Translations under genes and position numbers: made by a program | Shown here: positions 16,446 to 25,488 of the stretch, in pieces | Layout of the letters: each line of letters begins with the position of its first letter | How positions within the stretch are numbered: position 1 is the first letter of the stretch | Assembly (NCBI RefSeq): GCF_012275445.1 | Contig: NZ_JAAZQK010000002.1 | Coordinates: 614,006-656,604 of the forward strand | Length of the DNA stretch: 42,599 bases | DNA from: Rhizobacter sp. SG703 | Lineage (GTDB): Bacteria > Pseudomonadota > Gammaproteobacteria > Burkholderiales > Burkholderiaceae_C | Direction: 5' to 3' | The notes under the pieces: generated by a model | What the model was told of the DNA's origin: nothing | What the model saw: only the letters and a program-made list of their open reading frames with translations | The model's database searches: none

Positions 16446-18770
16446 ATGCAGCCGACCACTCCTTCCGCGCCGCCCCCACCATCGCTCCCGACGGATGTCA
16501 TCCGCATCGTCGGTGCCCGAGAGAACAACCTGCGCAACGTCGATGTCGACATCCCGAAGAAGCGCATCACCGTGTTCACAGGGGTGTCGGGCTCGGGCAA
16601 GTCTTCTCTCGTCTTCGACACCATCGCCGCCGAATCGCAGCGGCAACTGAACGACACCTTTTCCACCTTCGTGAGGCACCGCCTGCCGCATCATGCCCAG
16701 CCCGATGCCGACTCGCTCGAGAACCTCTGCGCGGCCATCGTCGTCGATCAGCGCCGCCTGGGTGGCAATGCGCGTTCCACGGTCGGCACGGCCACCGACA
16801 TCCTCGCGCTGATCCGCCTGTTGTTCTCGCGTGTGGGGCAACCCTTCGTCGGCTACTCCAACATCTTCTCGTTCAATCATCCCGATGGCATGTGCCCGCG
16901 ATGCGAAGGGCTGGGCAAGGTCGACACCATCGACCTCGACCGGCTGTTCGACCGGCAACGGTCGCTCAACCAGGGTGCCATCCGCTTCAGCGCGTTCGCG
17001 GTCGGCGGCTACCGCTGGAAGCGCTACGTGGAAAGCGGCCTTTTCGACGCCGACAAGCCGCTGAAGGACTACACCGAAGAAGAATGGGAAACGCTGCTCC
17101 ACGCGCAGGACGTGCCCATCACGAACCCCGGGCCGGGCTGGCCGCGTTCGAGCCGCTACGAGGGCGTGCTGCCGCGCATTCGGCGCAACTTCCTGAGCCG
17201 CAACATCGACGAGATCAAAGGGCTGGACCGTGCCGAGTGGGATCGACTGGTGACGGCCGGACCCTGCCCGCAGTGCCAGGGGCAGCGCCTCAACGAGAAG
17301 GTCCTGAGCTGCCGCATCGATGGCAGGAACATTGCCGACTGGTGCGCGCTCGAGGTGGACGAACTGCTGACGGTCATCGGCCAGGTCGATGCGCCGCTGG
17401 CCGCCACCATGGTGCCGGCGCTTGCCTGCAGGGTGCAGCACCTCGTCGACATCGGGCTGGGCTATCTGAATCTCGGCCGCGAGACGACGAGCCTGTCGGG
17501 CGGGGAATCCCAGCGCGTGAAGATGGTTCGCCACCTGGGCAGCAGCCTCAGCGACATGAGCTACATCTTCGATGAGCCCAGCGTGGGCTTGCATCCACGC
17601 GATGTAGCGCGCCTGGCCGAACTGCTGCGCCATCTTCGCGACAAGGGCAACACCGTGCTGGTGGTGGAACATGACCCCGACATCATCGTCGCGGCGGATC
17701 ACGTCATCGACATCGGCCCGGGGGCAGGAGACGCAGGCGGCAGCGTGGTCTTCGAGGGCAGCGTCGGGGCCCTGCGGCGGGCCGACACGCCGACGGGGCG
17801 CTGCCTGTCCCGCCCGGCACGCATCAACACCACGCCACGCAGCCCTTCGGTATGGTTGCCGATCGCGCAGGCGAACCTGCACAACCTGAAAGACGTGAGT
17901 GTCTCGATCCCGAGTGGCGTGATGACGGTCGTGACAGGCGTGGCCGGTTCGGGCAAGAGCAGCCTGGTCAACGGTGTCTTCGTTCGCGCGCATCCCGAGG
18001 TCGTGTGCATCGACCAAGGGTCGATCGGTGGCTCGCGCCGCTCGAACATTGCCACCTGCATGGGCATCCTCGACCCCATCCGGCGGCTGTTCGCCCAGGC
18101 CAATGCCGCCAGTGCCTCGCTGTTCAGCGCCAACTCGGGAGGCGCATGCCCCGTGTGCAAGGGGCTCGGCACCACGGAGACGGACCTCGCGTTCATGGAG
18201 CCGATCGTCAGCACGTGCGAGCAATGTCGGGGACGCCGGTTCACCGACGAAGTCCTGCGGTACCGGATGCGCGGCAAGAACATCGGCGAGGTCCTGGCGA
18301 TGCGCGTCGCCGAAGCGAAGGCCTTCTTCGGTGAACCTGAGATAGAGCCTGCGCTGACCCGGCTCGATGAGGTCGGGCTGGCTTACCTGTCCCTCGGACA
18401 GCCCCTGTCCAGCCTGTCCGGTGGGGAACGACAACGCTTGAAGCTGGCCACGGAGCTGGGTCGGTCAGGCCGGATCTACGTGTTCGACGAGCCCACCTCG
18501 GGCTTGCATCTCTCCGACATCGACCGCCTGCTTGGATTGCTCGACCGACTCATTGAACGTGGCGCCACGGTCGTCGTGATCGAGCACCAGCTCGACGTGA
18601 TCGCCCGGGCGGACTGGCTGATCGACATGGGGCCGGAAGCAGGCCGACGGGGTGGACGCGTGGTGTTCGAGGGAACGGTGGCCGACATGGCGGCCACGGG
18701 CTGCGGCTACACGGCCGAGCACCTGCGGCGGTACGCGCTGACCTCCCCCGCACGACCTGGCCCCACATGA
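16446..18770 (+). CDS. Short UvrA-like ABC ATPase (UvrA2/DrrC type)
   Basis: The protein has 774 residues from ATG at 16446, against about 940 for housekeeping UvrA. The first ATPase has Walker A GVSGSGKSSL at about 46-55, signature LSGGESQRVKM and Walker B YIFDEPSVGLHP. The second has Walker A GVAGSGKSSL, LSGGERQRLKL and YVFDEPTSGLH. Zinc-type Cys pairs are present in both halves (CPRC with CPQC; CPVC with CEQC). The spacing in the first half is too short for a full UvrB-binding domain, as in UvrA2 and Streptomyces DrrC, which protect against DNA-binding drugs. It probably binds DNA or intercalated drug complexes rather than working with UvrB, but this is inferred. There is no partner gene beside it. 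Confidence 0.88.
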   Translation: MQPTTPSAPPPPSLPTDVIRIVGARENNLRNVDVDIPKKRITVFTGVSGSGKSSLVFDTIAAESQRQLNDTFSTFVRHRLPHHAQPDADSLENLCAAIVVDQRRLGGNARSTVGTATDILALIRLLFSRVGQPFVGYSNIFSFNHPDGMCPRCEGLGKVDTIDLDRLFDRQRSLNQGAIRFSAFAVGGYRWKRYVESGLFDADKPLKDYTEEEWETLLHAQDVPITNPGPGWPRSSRYEGVLPRIRRNFLSRNIDEIKGLDRAEWDRLVTAGPCPQCQGQRLNEKVLSCRIDGRNIADWCALEVDELLTVIGQVDAPLAATMVPALACRVQHLVDIGLGYLNLGRETTSLSGGESQRVKMVRHLGSSLSDMSYIFDEPSVGLHPRDVARLAELLRHLRDKGNTVLVVEHDPDIIVAADHVIDIGPGAGDAGGSVVFEGSVGALRRADTPTGRCLSRPARINTTPRSPSVWLPIAQANLHNLKDVSVSIPSGVMTVVTGVAGSGKSSLVNGVFVRAHPEVVCIDQGSIGGSRRSNIATCMGILDPIRRLFAQANAASASLFSANSGGACPVCKGLGTTETDLAFMEPIVSTCEQCRGRRFTDEVLRYRMRGKNIGEVLAMRVAEAKAFFGEPEIEPALTRLDEVGLAYLSLGQPLSSLSGGERQRLKLATELGRSGRIYVFDEPTSGLHLSDIDRLLGLLDRLIERGATVVVIEHQLDVIARADWLIDMGPEAGRRGGRVVFEGTVADMAATGCGYTAEHLRRYALTSPARPGPT

Positions 18771-18823
18771 CGTGATCGGCATCGGCCGAATCGCGGACAT
18801 GGCCGGCATCGCGGCAGTCCGGC

Positions 18824-18845
18824 CGCAGCAGGTGGACCTGCTGCG
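18824..18845. terminator. Perfect hairpin between convergent genes
   Basis: CGCAGCAGG and CCTGCTGCG pair across the four-base loop TGGA in the 162-base gap between the UvrA-like gene (+) and the S41 protease gene (-). No T-tract follows, so it may slow or end transcription from both sides, but that is only inferred. A weaker GGCCGG/CCGGCC pair (18801-18824) lies beside it. Confidence 0.4.
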
Positions 18846-18932
18846 CGCATGTCTGATGGCGTTGAAGCAGGGGCGTAGTTGCAGGATTGACGCGAGCATC
18901 TGCTCATCCCAGCCAAATGACTGACCCTGCCC

Positions 18933-21227
18933 TCAGTTCTGCCGTGCAGCAGAGAGCAACTGTTGCGCCGCTTCCAATGGCTCGTCTCGCCCGCTTCGGA
19001 CGCCATCGATCGTCTGATGCACGACGACGTGCGGCCGGATGCCGACACGCTGCAGCCGCGTGCCATCGGCGTGCCGGACATCCATCGTCGTCATCGTCAC
19101 GTTGACGCCGCCGGGCAGCACGTCCACCGCAATCTCGCCGTTGGTTCCGGTGGTGGGCTCGCCGACCACCGTGATGGGGGCGGCCGCCTCCAGAACCAGG
19201 ACGGCGTGCTCGGTGGCGCTCTGCCCTTCGATGCTGGTCAGCACCACGATGCGCCCGGCATAGGGTGGATGCGTGGCATCGAACCCGACGGGAACGACCT
19301 CGGTGCGGTCCTGTCCGGATCCGGACGCGGCGGCCAGGCGCTGGCTGAAGACCGGGCCCTGCGCGCCCCTGATGCGATTCAACCGCCGCGCAACAGCCTG
19401 CACGCTGCCTTTCGGATAACCGCGCAGGTCGAGAATCAAGGCTCGGCAGGTCTCCAGCGCCTCGAACATCGCGTCCACCCGGTCGGGCAACAGGTTGACC
19501 AGGTCGACGTAACCCACGTCGCCCGGCAGGCGTCGATAGCTCGGTCCCAAGACAGCCTCGTCCTGGTGAGAGCTCGATCCTGAACGATCGAGCTTGACCG
19601 AACGCACGCCGCCCGAGGGCCCGATCACGGACAGTTCCACGACACTGCCTGTCGGACCTCTCAACAAGCTTCGCAACACGTCGCGTTCACGGGCCGCCTC
19701 GGTCGAGCCCCCGATCAACAGGAGACGACGGTCGATGGCGACCTGCAGCGGCACGCCGTCGATCGCGAGCACCTCGTCGCCGACCTCCAGCGCTCCGCTG
19801 CGGGGCATGAGGCCGGCCGCCCTCGCGACGACGAGATACCGGCCCTCGACACGCTTCAGCCGGATCGGAACGGTGCCGCGGCCGAAATGGTCGGAGGCCA
19901 TCGCGCCGGTCAACTGGGCATGCGTGTCCGCCAGAGCCACGGTGAAGACTGCCAGGGCCTCGATGTAGCGGCCGGGCGTCTCGGCCGCCGCCATCGCGTT
20001 GAAGACCTTCACCAGGGCCTCGGCCGAAACAGCCGCCGGGATGCGTTGGTCCGTGGGAATCACGGCATCGGCCGTGGACCAGTATCTGATCGCCGCGACC
20101 CGGCGCCATTGCAGGTCGGGCAGGCCCCTCTCCACGCGAGGGTCCACGCGGCGGGCGCGCACGGCGGCAGGCACGCGCTGGTAGACCGGAGGGACGCTGC
20201 CGCCAGCGCCGGTCGCCAGGCTGGCGACAGCCACGCCCACGGAGGGCGCTGTCGCCACGGAGCGGCGGTCGTCCGGAATGCTGCCGTCGACGGCCGCCAG
20301 CCGGGTGCCATCGTCGAAGACGTAGTCGCCCACGCTGAATTGAACGCCCAGGCCTGCATCCAGCGCCACCTTCTCCACCCGACCGGCCCGAGGCATGGCA
20401 GCCCCCACGCTGAACACCTTGGCCGCTCCATGCTTCTGCAGCGACAACGCCACCGCAGGCAGCTGCGTGTCGGCGTCGACAAGCATCGCCATCGGGATAC
20501 GCCGGGCCGCCGCGGCCGGGTGGAGCACGCGGCTGTTCTGCACGAACACACCCGAACGTCGCCCGCCCACGAATGTGTCAGGGTCGAATCGGAAGTCGGA
20601 ACGAACGAGGCTGCGCTCGCCGGGCAGCCAGAGGTCCGTCTCGATGAAATGAGCCAGCACGGATTCCAGCGCGTTCTCGTCGAAGAAGTCGTGCTGGTTC
20701 ACCGGGCGCAGATCGATCACCATGGCCTTCGCGCGAGCGGCGAGGGAGGCAACCGCGCGTTCCAGCCGCGCATCGAAGGAGTTCCCCGCACGCGAGTAGC
20801 TCATGCCCTGGTGAAGGTGCAGCAATGCTACGTCTCCCGGCATCCACTCGACCAGTTCGTCCAGCCCGAGGACCGGCTTCACGAACAACCGGGAACCCGC
20901 GGACGTGACCCGGTAGAAAGGATCGCGCAACGGCAGCATCATCCGGTCGACGGCCACCCGCAATTCGCGATCGTTGCCGGCTGCGCACACCGCCGGCAGC
21001 GCTTCGGCCAGAGACCTGTCCCAGTCGACATCGGACGCAGGCAGATTCAGGTGCTGCCAGCGAACGGCGCTCCACAGCCTGGCAATGCCGACGATCCGCT
21101 GCGCAGCGCATTCCTCACCGGCGTGGGCTCCGACGCCGAGGGTCGCGAGGACGACGCCGACCAGGACGCGACTCGACAAGCGAAGCTTGAACCCTGCGAA
21201 GCAGGATGCGTGCGCGATCGCCATCAT
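18933..21227 (-). CDS. Exported S41-family protease with PDZ domain and an N-terminal S41-like duplicate
   Basis: The protein has 764 residues from the ATG at 21227 (a second ATG at 21224 is equivalent). A signal peptide ends near GAHAGEE. The longer open frame upstream has no coding appearance. The C-terminal half is a standard S41 unit: PDZ (SGALEVGDEVLAIDGVPLQV), core strand ALILDLRGYPKGS, nucleophile region SIEGQSATEHAVLVLE with the likely Ser, and TTGTNGEIAVDVLPGG. The N-terminal half repeats the plan (IVGIARLWSAVRWQHLNLP, AMVIDLRPVN, PMAMLVDADTQLPAVALSLQ), but the nucleophile position has T-Q instead of a Ser motif. So one unit is probably active and one is structural or binding. It would act in the periplasm. 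Its substrate is unknown. Confidence 0.82.
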   Translation of the reverse strand: MMAIAHASCFAGFKLRLSSRVLVGVVLATLGVGAHAGEECAAQRIVGIARLWSAVRWQHLNLPASDVDWDRSLAEALPAVCAAGNDRELRVAVDRMMLPLRDPFYRVTSAGSRLFVKPVLGLDELVEWMPGDVALLHLHQGMSYSRAGNSFDARLERAVASLAARAKAMVIDLRPVNQHDFFDENALESVLAHFIETDLWLPGERSLVRSDFRFDPDTFVGGRRSGVFVQNSRVLHPAAAARRIPMAMLVDADTQLPAVALSLQKHGAAKVFSVGAAMPRAGRVEKVALDAGLGVQFSVGDYVFDDGTRLAAVDGSIPDDRRSVATAPSVGVAVASLATGAGGSVPPVYQRVPAAVRARRVDPRVERGLPDLQWRRVAAIRYWSTADAVIPTDQRIPAAVSAEALVKVFNAMAAAETPGRYIEALAVFTVALADTHAQLTGAMASDHFGRGTVPIRLKRVEGRYLVVARAAGLMPRSGALEVGDEVLAIDGVPLQVAIDRRLLLIGGSTEAARERDVLRSLLRGPTGSVVELSVIGPSGGVRSVKLDRSGSSSHQDEAVLGPSYRRLPGDVGYVDLVNLLPDRVDAMFEALETCRALILDLRGYPKGSVQAVARRLNRIRGAQGPVFSQRLAAASGSGQDRTEVVPVGFDATHPPYAGRIVVLTSIEGQSATEHAVLVLEAAAPITVVGEPTTGTNGEIAVDVLPGGVNVTMTTMDVRHADGTRLQRVGIRPHVVVHQTIDGVRSGRDEPLEAAQQLLSAARQN

Positions 21228-21548
21228 CGGTGGCACGGAGCAGCACTTGAAGCAGGACCGGCCGCCTCCCGACCAGCGTTCTCGCATAGAGCGTTCGCTT
21301 TGTGAGGGACCATGACGATTCGCTTCGAACTTCCCATTGCGCCCATTGGCGCCCTCCGATTTCAATGAAGTCAATTGCGGACAGCTCAGCTTCATTCTGC
21401 CTGGTCGAGCTTGCCGTGATTGATCGGTGCGGACACATGTCGACGCTCGAGCAGCCCGAGGCTGTCGCAGCGGCCTTCGCGCGCTGGACGGCCCGTGTCG
21501 ACGCGAACATGTTGCCGAAGACAAGTCTTTGCACGCCGCCCCTGGCAC

Positions 21549-23150
21549 TCAGCGCGGCGCAATCGGCTGCCGAGACATCATCACGTCGGCAATGACCTGG
21601 CCGGTGGCGCCCCGACGCGTGTAGCGCAGTCGGCCACGGCATCCACCTTCTCCGGTCAGTTCCTGATACGTGCTCAATGTGAACTCGGGCGAGCAGACGA
21701 GCTGCCATGAGATGCCAAGGTCTTCGGGCAGGTAGATGTCGTGCTCCACGAACAGGTCGTGCACGCGATGCCCGCCAACGCTGTCGCGTACCGGCAGCGT
21801 GCCCGTCGGCCACAGCCGCGCGTGCGTGCGGCTGACGGCTTGCGCGAGATGGCGCGTGCCAAGGCGTGCCGGCAGGCTCGCGGCGCGTCCCGCCGCGTAG
21901 GCCTCGTCCGTCGTTCCGGGCGCGCCGGATGCGTGCTCGGCCGTGGCGGTGCCGGCCACCGCCTCCGTGCTCGCCATCCCGTGCTTCGGCACGGCAGTGC
22001 AGACGTTGCGCGTCGCATGCCGCTCGACCGTCACATGATCGGTGTCATGCTGAACCGGGAAAACCGGCCGCGTTCCGACGTGCGAGCCGGGCAGCATGCC
22101 GAGATACAGCAGCGACTTGTCGACGATCATCGACAGCGACAGGTTCACGAAACGCAGGCAGTCCGGGCAATCCGGCTTCGCCGCACGGGCCGGACAGTTG
22201 TCATCAAAGAAGTTGCGTTGGAAATCGGGATGCGGCACGCCCCGCGTGATGCGCACGTTCGAAAAGCGCGCGACGACCGCGAAGCCGGCGCCAGTGCGGT
22301 GCCGGATCTCGACGTCCGCATGGGTGCTCGACTGCGCGACCACCGACAGCTGGACGCAATCGCTCAGGCCGTCGCCGACATCGCCCCATGCCTGCTCCAC
22401 CTGGTCGCGCGCCGGCTGATAGGCGCGTGGCTCCAACGTACAGAGTTCCTTGCGCGGCGGCGGCAAGCTCGCGAAGCCGTACCCTTGCGCGTTCACCGTC
22501 AGGCTGTAGTACGCGTCAATCGGCTGATGGCAGACAACGTAGGCTTCATTGTCCTGCGGACCGAATCGTTCGATGCCCGCTGTCTCGATGGCGTCGAGGT
22601 CGGCGGCCGAGAAGGTATGGCGCGCCATGATCACCGAGTTGAAGCACGGCACGTCGACGTCTTGGTCGTGCGGTGCGAAGAGGCCGTAAAGCAGGCCGGC
22701 GATTGCCCCCGCAGGTCCTCCGGTGAATCCGATCGCGGCGCCGAGCACGCCATAGCCGAGACGGTCCAAGGTCTCGGCCGGCACCGAAACGGTCTCGGTC
22801 CACACGCGAGGCAGCATGATCACGATCACCTCGAGCGTCTGCCCCGGACCGACGGCAACCGGCCCCACCGAGAAATTCGACAGGCCCATCACCGACTTGT
22901 TCGTGGTGGGAATCGCCACCGCAAGACCTTCGGCGTAGCGGCCAGCGTCGCCATGCGGAAACGCGTCGTAGCCGGGACGGTTCGCATCCGGCGGCAGGCT
23001 GCCGACCTCGTCGATCCACAGCGGGTGCTCGCCGGCCGTGTCGTCTTGGTTGAGCAGCGTGGCCCGAAGGTACAGCCAGACGGGCTTCTCGGGGGCGAGG
23101 CCGTCGACCAACTCGACGTTCTCGAAACCGACGGTATACGACTTCGACAT
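21549..23150 (-). CDS. Uncharacterised 533-residue protein with Gly/Ala-rich hydrophobic segment
   Basis: The start at 23150 (MSKSYTVGFENVELVDGL) is supported by GGGAG six bases upstream; the frame is open to 23201. No signal peptide is seen. The N-terminal ~150 residues are beta-rich (VWLYLRATLLNQDD, LEVIVIMLPRVW). A Gly/Ala-rich hydrophobic stretch follows (GYGVLGAAIGFTGGPAGAIA), like glycine-zipper segments that insert into membranes. The middle has a Cys-rich patch (DDNCPARAAKPDCPDCLRF). A Thr/Ala/Gly linker leads to a C-terminal region (HDLFVEHDIYLPEDLGISWQ, GEGGCRGRLRYTRRGATGQV). I do not recognise it. It lies 117 bases downstream of the kinase gene and ends 321 bases before the S41 gene's start, possibly in the same operon as the two-component pair. 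The 21228-21548 gap shows nothing clear. Confidence 0.6.
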   Translation of the reverse strand: MSKSYTVGFENVELVDGLAPEKPVWLYLRATLLNQDDTAGEHPLWIDEVGSLPPDANRPGYDAFPHGDAGRYAEGLAVAIPTTNKSVMGLSNFSVGPVAVGPGQTLEVIVIMLPRVWTETVSVPAETLDRLGYGVLGAAIGFTGGPAGAIAGLLYGLFAPHDQDVDVPCFNSVIMARHTFSAADLDAIETAGIERFGPQDNEAYVVCHQPIDAYYSLTVNAQGYGFASLPPPRKELCTLEPRAYQPARDQVEQAWGDVGDGLSDCVQLSVVAQSSTHADVEIRHRTGAGFAVVARFSNVRITRGVPHPDFQRNFFDDNCPARAAKPDCPDCLRFVNLSLSMIVDKSLLYLGMLPGSHVGTRPVFPVQHDTDHVTVERHATRNVCTAVPKHGMASTEAVAGTATAEHASGAPGTTDEAYAAGRAASLPARLGTRHLAQAVSRTHARLWPTGTLPVRDSVGGHRVHDLFVEHDIYLPEDLGISWQLVCSPEFTLSTYQELTGEGGCRGRLRYTRRGATGQVIADVMMSRQPIAPR

Positions 23151-23267
23151 GGCAGGCTCCCAGGCGAATTGCAATCGGCCCAGAGACGACAACGACGCCA
23201 CGTCGCATCAGGCGATCGGTGGGCGGCGATCGCGCCCGATGAGTTTCAGGCGAGCGTCGTGCCATCG

Positions 23268-24542
23268 TCAATGACGATTCGTGGGGGGCATTCTTGCCAT
23301 CGGCTTCGGGCGGGCCTCGGGAACCCGCAACCGGGCCACCGCGAGGTGCTTTCCCACCGTCAGCTCGAAGGTCCAGCCAAACCGCTCGCAGATCCGATGC
23401 GCGATCTGGGTCCCGAGCCCGAAGCCTGCTGTCGATGGCGTGTCGGGAAGCCCGTTCCGCACGTCGATGCCGTGCTCGTCGACGACCACTTCGATGCGAT
23501 CCGGGCCACCGTGGAAGACGGCGTTCTTCAGCATGTTGGCCACGAGCACGTGGACCGTCGTCGCAGGGGCCGACAGCAACAGCGGATGCCGCTCCACGAC
23601 CGAGAACACGTGGCTCGGGCTCTCGCCCATCAGATGGCGGATCAGCGCTCTGACCCACGCTTCATCGATCGACACCGCGTCCGACACCGGCCGCACCGTG
23701 TCGCCGGACAGTTGCAGGAACGTGTCGACCAGCGCGTTCATGTCACGCAGCCCCCGGCGAGCGCGCTCGATGGCCGGCCCCTGCTCCGGCCTGCCGTGCG
23801 CCTCGATGCGCTCGAGAGCCGCCTGCATGATCGCCGCCGGCGTGCGCAGCTCGTGGCTCGCGAAGCGGGTGAAACTGCGCTCCCGGTCCAGGACGTCCGT
23901 GGTCCTCTGCAGTGCGCTGTTGATCTGGGCGACGAGGGCCTCGATCTCGACGGGGGAATGGGCCGGCAGCGCGAGCTTCTCGAGGCTGCGGGGATCGCGT
24001 GCCGAGACCAGGCGCCCGACCTCCCGCATCGGCGCGGTGACGCGTCCGGTGATCCTCTTGCACAGCCACAGCAGCAGCAGGCCGAACGGAACGACGCCCG
24101 TCAGGTACCAGATGAAGACCTGGGATTCGATGGTCTCGGTCGGCTTGACCTCGGCATGGGACTCGACAACGTAGAAGGCGCGGCCGGTCGCATGGGACTG
24201 CGCCAGGACGTAGTAATCCAGGTCCTGGTCGCCGAGCTCGACGATGCCGCGCTTGTCCGGCGACAACATCCGCTGCAGCTCGGGTGGGAGCTGGTCATGG
24301 CGGGGGTAGATGACGGTGACAGGATCGATCCCGAGCGGCCCCTCCAACGTTGCCTGCCTGGCCCAGTGGTCACCGATGTGCTGCAGGCGGCGCTCGGTCT
24401 GGAAGTCCGAGCCCAGGTGCAGCGCCCCCTTCACGAGAAACGCGTTTACCGCAAACGTCAGCACGAGGATCGACAGCAGCAGATGCCACATCCTCGCGAA
24501 CAGCGTCTGCGGCCGCCCGCGGGTGGAGACGAAGATGGCCAT
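23268..24542 (-). CDS. Sensor histidine kinase paired with the regulator at 24542-25234
   Basis: The protein has 424 residues. The ATG at 24542 shares its A with the TGA of the response regulator (TGATG), so the pair is coupled. Helices lie at about 17-37 and 143-162, with a ~100-residue periplasmic sensor between them. A HAMP-like linker follows. The H-box is RFASHELRTPAAIMQ with H230. The ATPase domain has a divergent N box (ANMLKNAVFHGG), a weak G1 (VDEHGIDVRNGLP) and G2 GFGLGTQIAHRI. The divergence is typical of small kinases controlling envelope modification. It probably signals to the regulator that faces the mipA-arnT-like genes. Confidence 0.9.
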   Translation of the reverse strand: MAIFVSTRGRPQTLFARMWHLLLSILVLTFAVNAFLVKGALHLGSDFQTERRLQHIGDHWARQATLEGPLGIDPVTVIYPRHDQLPPELQRMLSPDKRGIVELGDQDLDYYVLAQSHATGRAFYVVESHAEVKPTETIESQVFIWYLTGVVPFGLLLLWLCKRITGRVTAPMREVGRLVSARDPRSLEKLALPAHSPVEIEALVAQINSALQRTTDVLDRERSFTRFASHELRTPAAIMQAALERIEAHGRPEQGPAIERARRGLRDMNALVDTFLQLSGDTVRPVSDAVSIDEAWVRALIRHLMGESPSHVFSVVERHPLLLSAPATTVHVLVANMLKNAVFHGGPDRIEVVVDEHGIDVRNGLPDTPSTAGFGLGTQIAHRICERFGWTFELTVGKHLAVARLRVPEARPKPMARMPPTNRH

Positions 24543-25234
24543 CAGGACTCCAGGCAATAGCCTTGTTTGCCTCGCGTCTGGATGACGGCGCGGCCTCCTG
24601 CGTTGTGGATCAGACGGCGAAGCTGGTAGAGATGCGTGCGCAATGCATCGCTGGCAGGCCGGTCGTCATCGCCCCACAAGGCGCTTTCGAGCTCATCGCG
24701 CGAGACGACGCGTGGCGCGTGTCGCATCAGGGTGTGAAGCAGGCGACCCTGGAGCGGCGTCAGCGTGCAGGTCTCGCCCGACGAGATCAGCAGCCTCCAG
24801 TGCTTGGTGTCCAGGGTGAGGCCGGCGCCCTGGACGACGCCGGCACTGTTCGGGACGGTCAGGAACCGCCGGATCGCGGCCCGGACGCGGGCGACCAGCA
24901 CCCTGGATTCGAAGGGTTTGACGATGTAGTCGTCGGCTCCCCGGTCGAGCCCCTCGACAACCTGGTCCGGGGCGCCCTGGGCGGTGAGCATCAGGATGGG
25001 TGAACGAAAACCATCGTTGCGCAGTCGCGTGCAGACGTCGAATCCGCTGATGCGCGGGAGACCGACATCGAGCAGCACCGCATCGAATGGAGGCGACGTG
25101 CTTTCCACCAGCCGCAGCGCCTGGGCACCATCGCTTGCATGGTCCGGATCGAAGCCGGACTCTTCCAGCGTCTCCAGGATCGAGGCCGCCAGGTCTCGGT
25201 TGTCTTCGACGAGCAAAACACGTTCGCGATGCAT
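24542..25234 (-). CDS. OmpR/PhoB-type response regulator
   Basis: The protein has 230 residues from ATG at 25234 (MHRERVLLVEDNRDLA), which has GAGG six bases upstream; an ATG at 25246 would add four residues. The receiver shows E10-D11, phospho-acceptor D56 (AVLLDVGLPR), T in LTAQG and K in VKPFES. The winged-helix effector domain covers the last ~95 residues (LTPLQGRLLHTLMRHAPRVV, LRTHLYQLRRLIHN, QTRGKQGYCLES). It is divergent from the MipA/OmpV gene across 254 bases, so that gene and the following glycosyltransferase are its most likely targets. Confidence 0.92.
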   Translation of the reverse strand: MHRERVLLVEDNRDLAASILETLEESGFDPDHASDGAQALRLVESTSPPFDAVLLDVGLPRISGFDVCTRLRNDGFRSPILMLTAQGAPDQVVEGLDRGADDYIVKPFESRVLVARVRAAIRRFLTVPNSAGVVQGAGLTLDTKHWRLLISSGETCTLTPLQGRLLHTLMRHAPRVVSRDELESALWGDDDRPASDALRTHLYQLRRLIHNAGGRAVIQTRGKQGYCLES

Positions 25235-25246
25235 CACGGGCCTCAT

Positions 25247-25488
25247 GGATGGACGTCGCGTGCGGATTCGCTGCGCAGCCGGGAAACGTCACTTCTTTTC
25301 ATTCTGGCCGTTCTCACCTCATTCACTCAAGCCGCCCACTGAAAGGGGGCTCGGGACGCCTGGCCAATATCACGGTTGCTTCACGCATCGGGTGCCCCAA
25401 TGCACTCACCGACCGGATGCCGCTCGGCCACGTCCGGCAGACAAGCGCCAGATGGCGCACCGCTTCAACCCCCCACCCCTGGAGTTCC
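25247..25488. promoter_or_regulatory. Divergent intergenic region between the regulator and mipA-like gene
   Basis: This 242-base spacer must hold both promoters. A locally AT-richer part at 25287-25330 (CACTTCTTTTCATTCTGG and CTCATTCACTCAAG) is the best place for regulator binding. I cannot define a repeat with certainty, and no -10/-35 pair is convincing. Confidence 0.35.

Noticed and set aside
21228-21548. N-terminal extension of the S41 protease frame
   Set aside because: The signal peptide begins after residue 108 of the open frame, so the upstream codons are unlikely to be translated; no other gene is seen in this gap.
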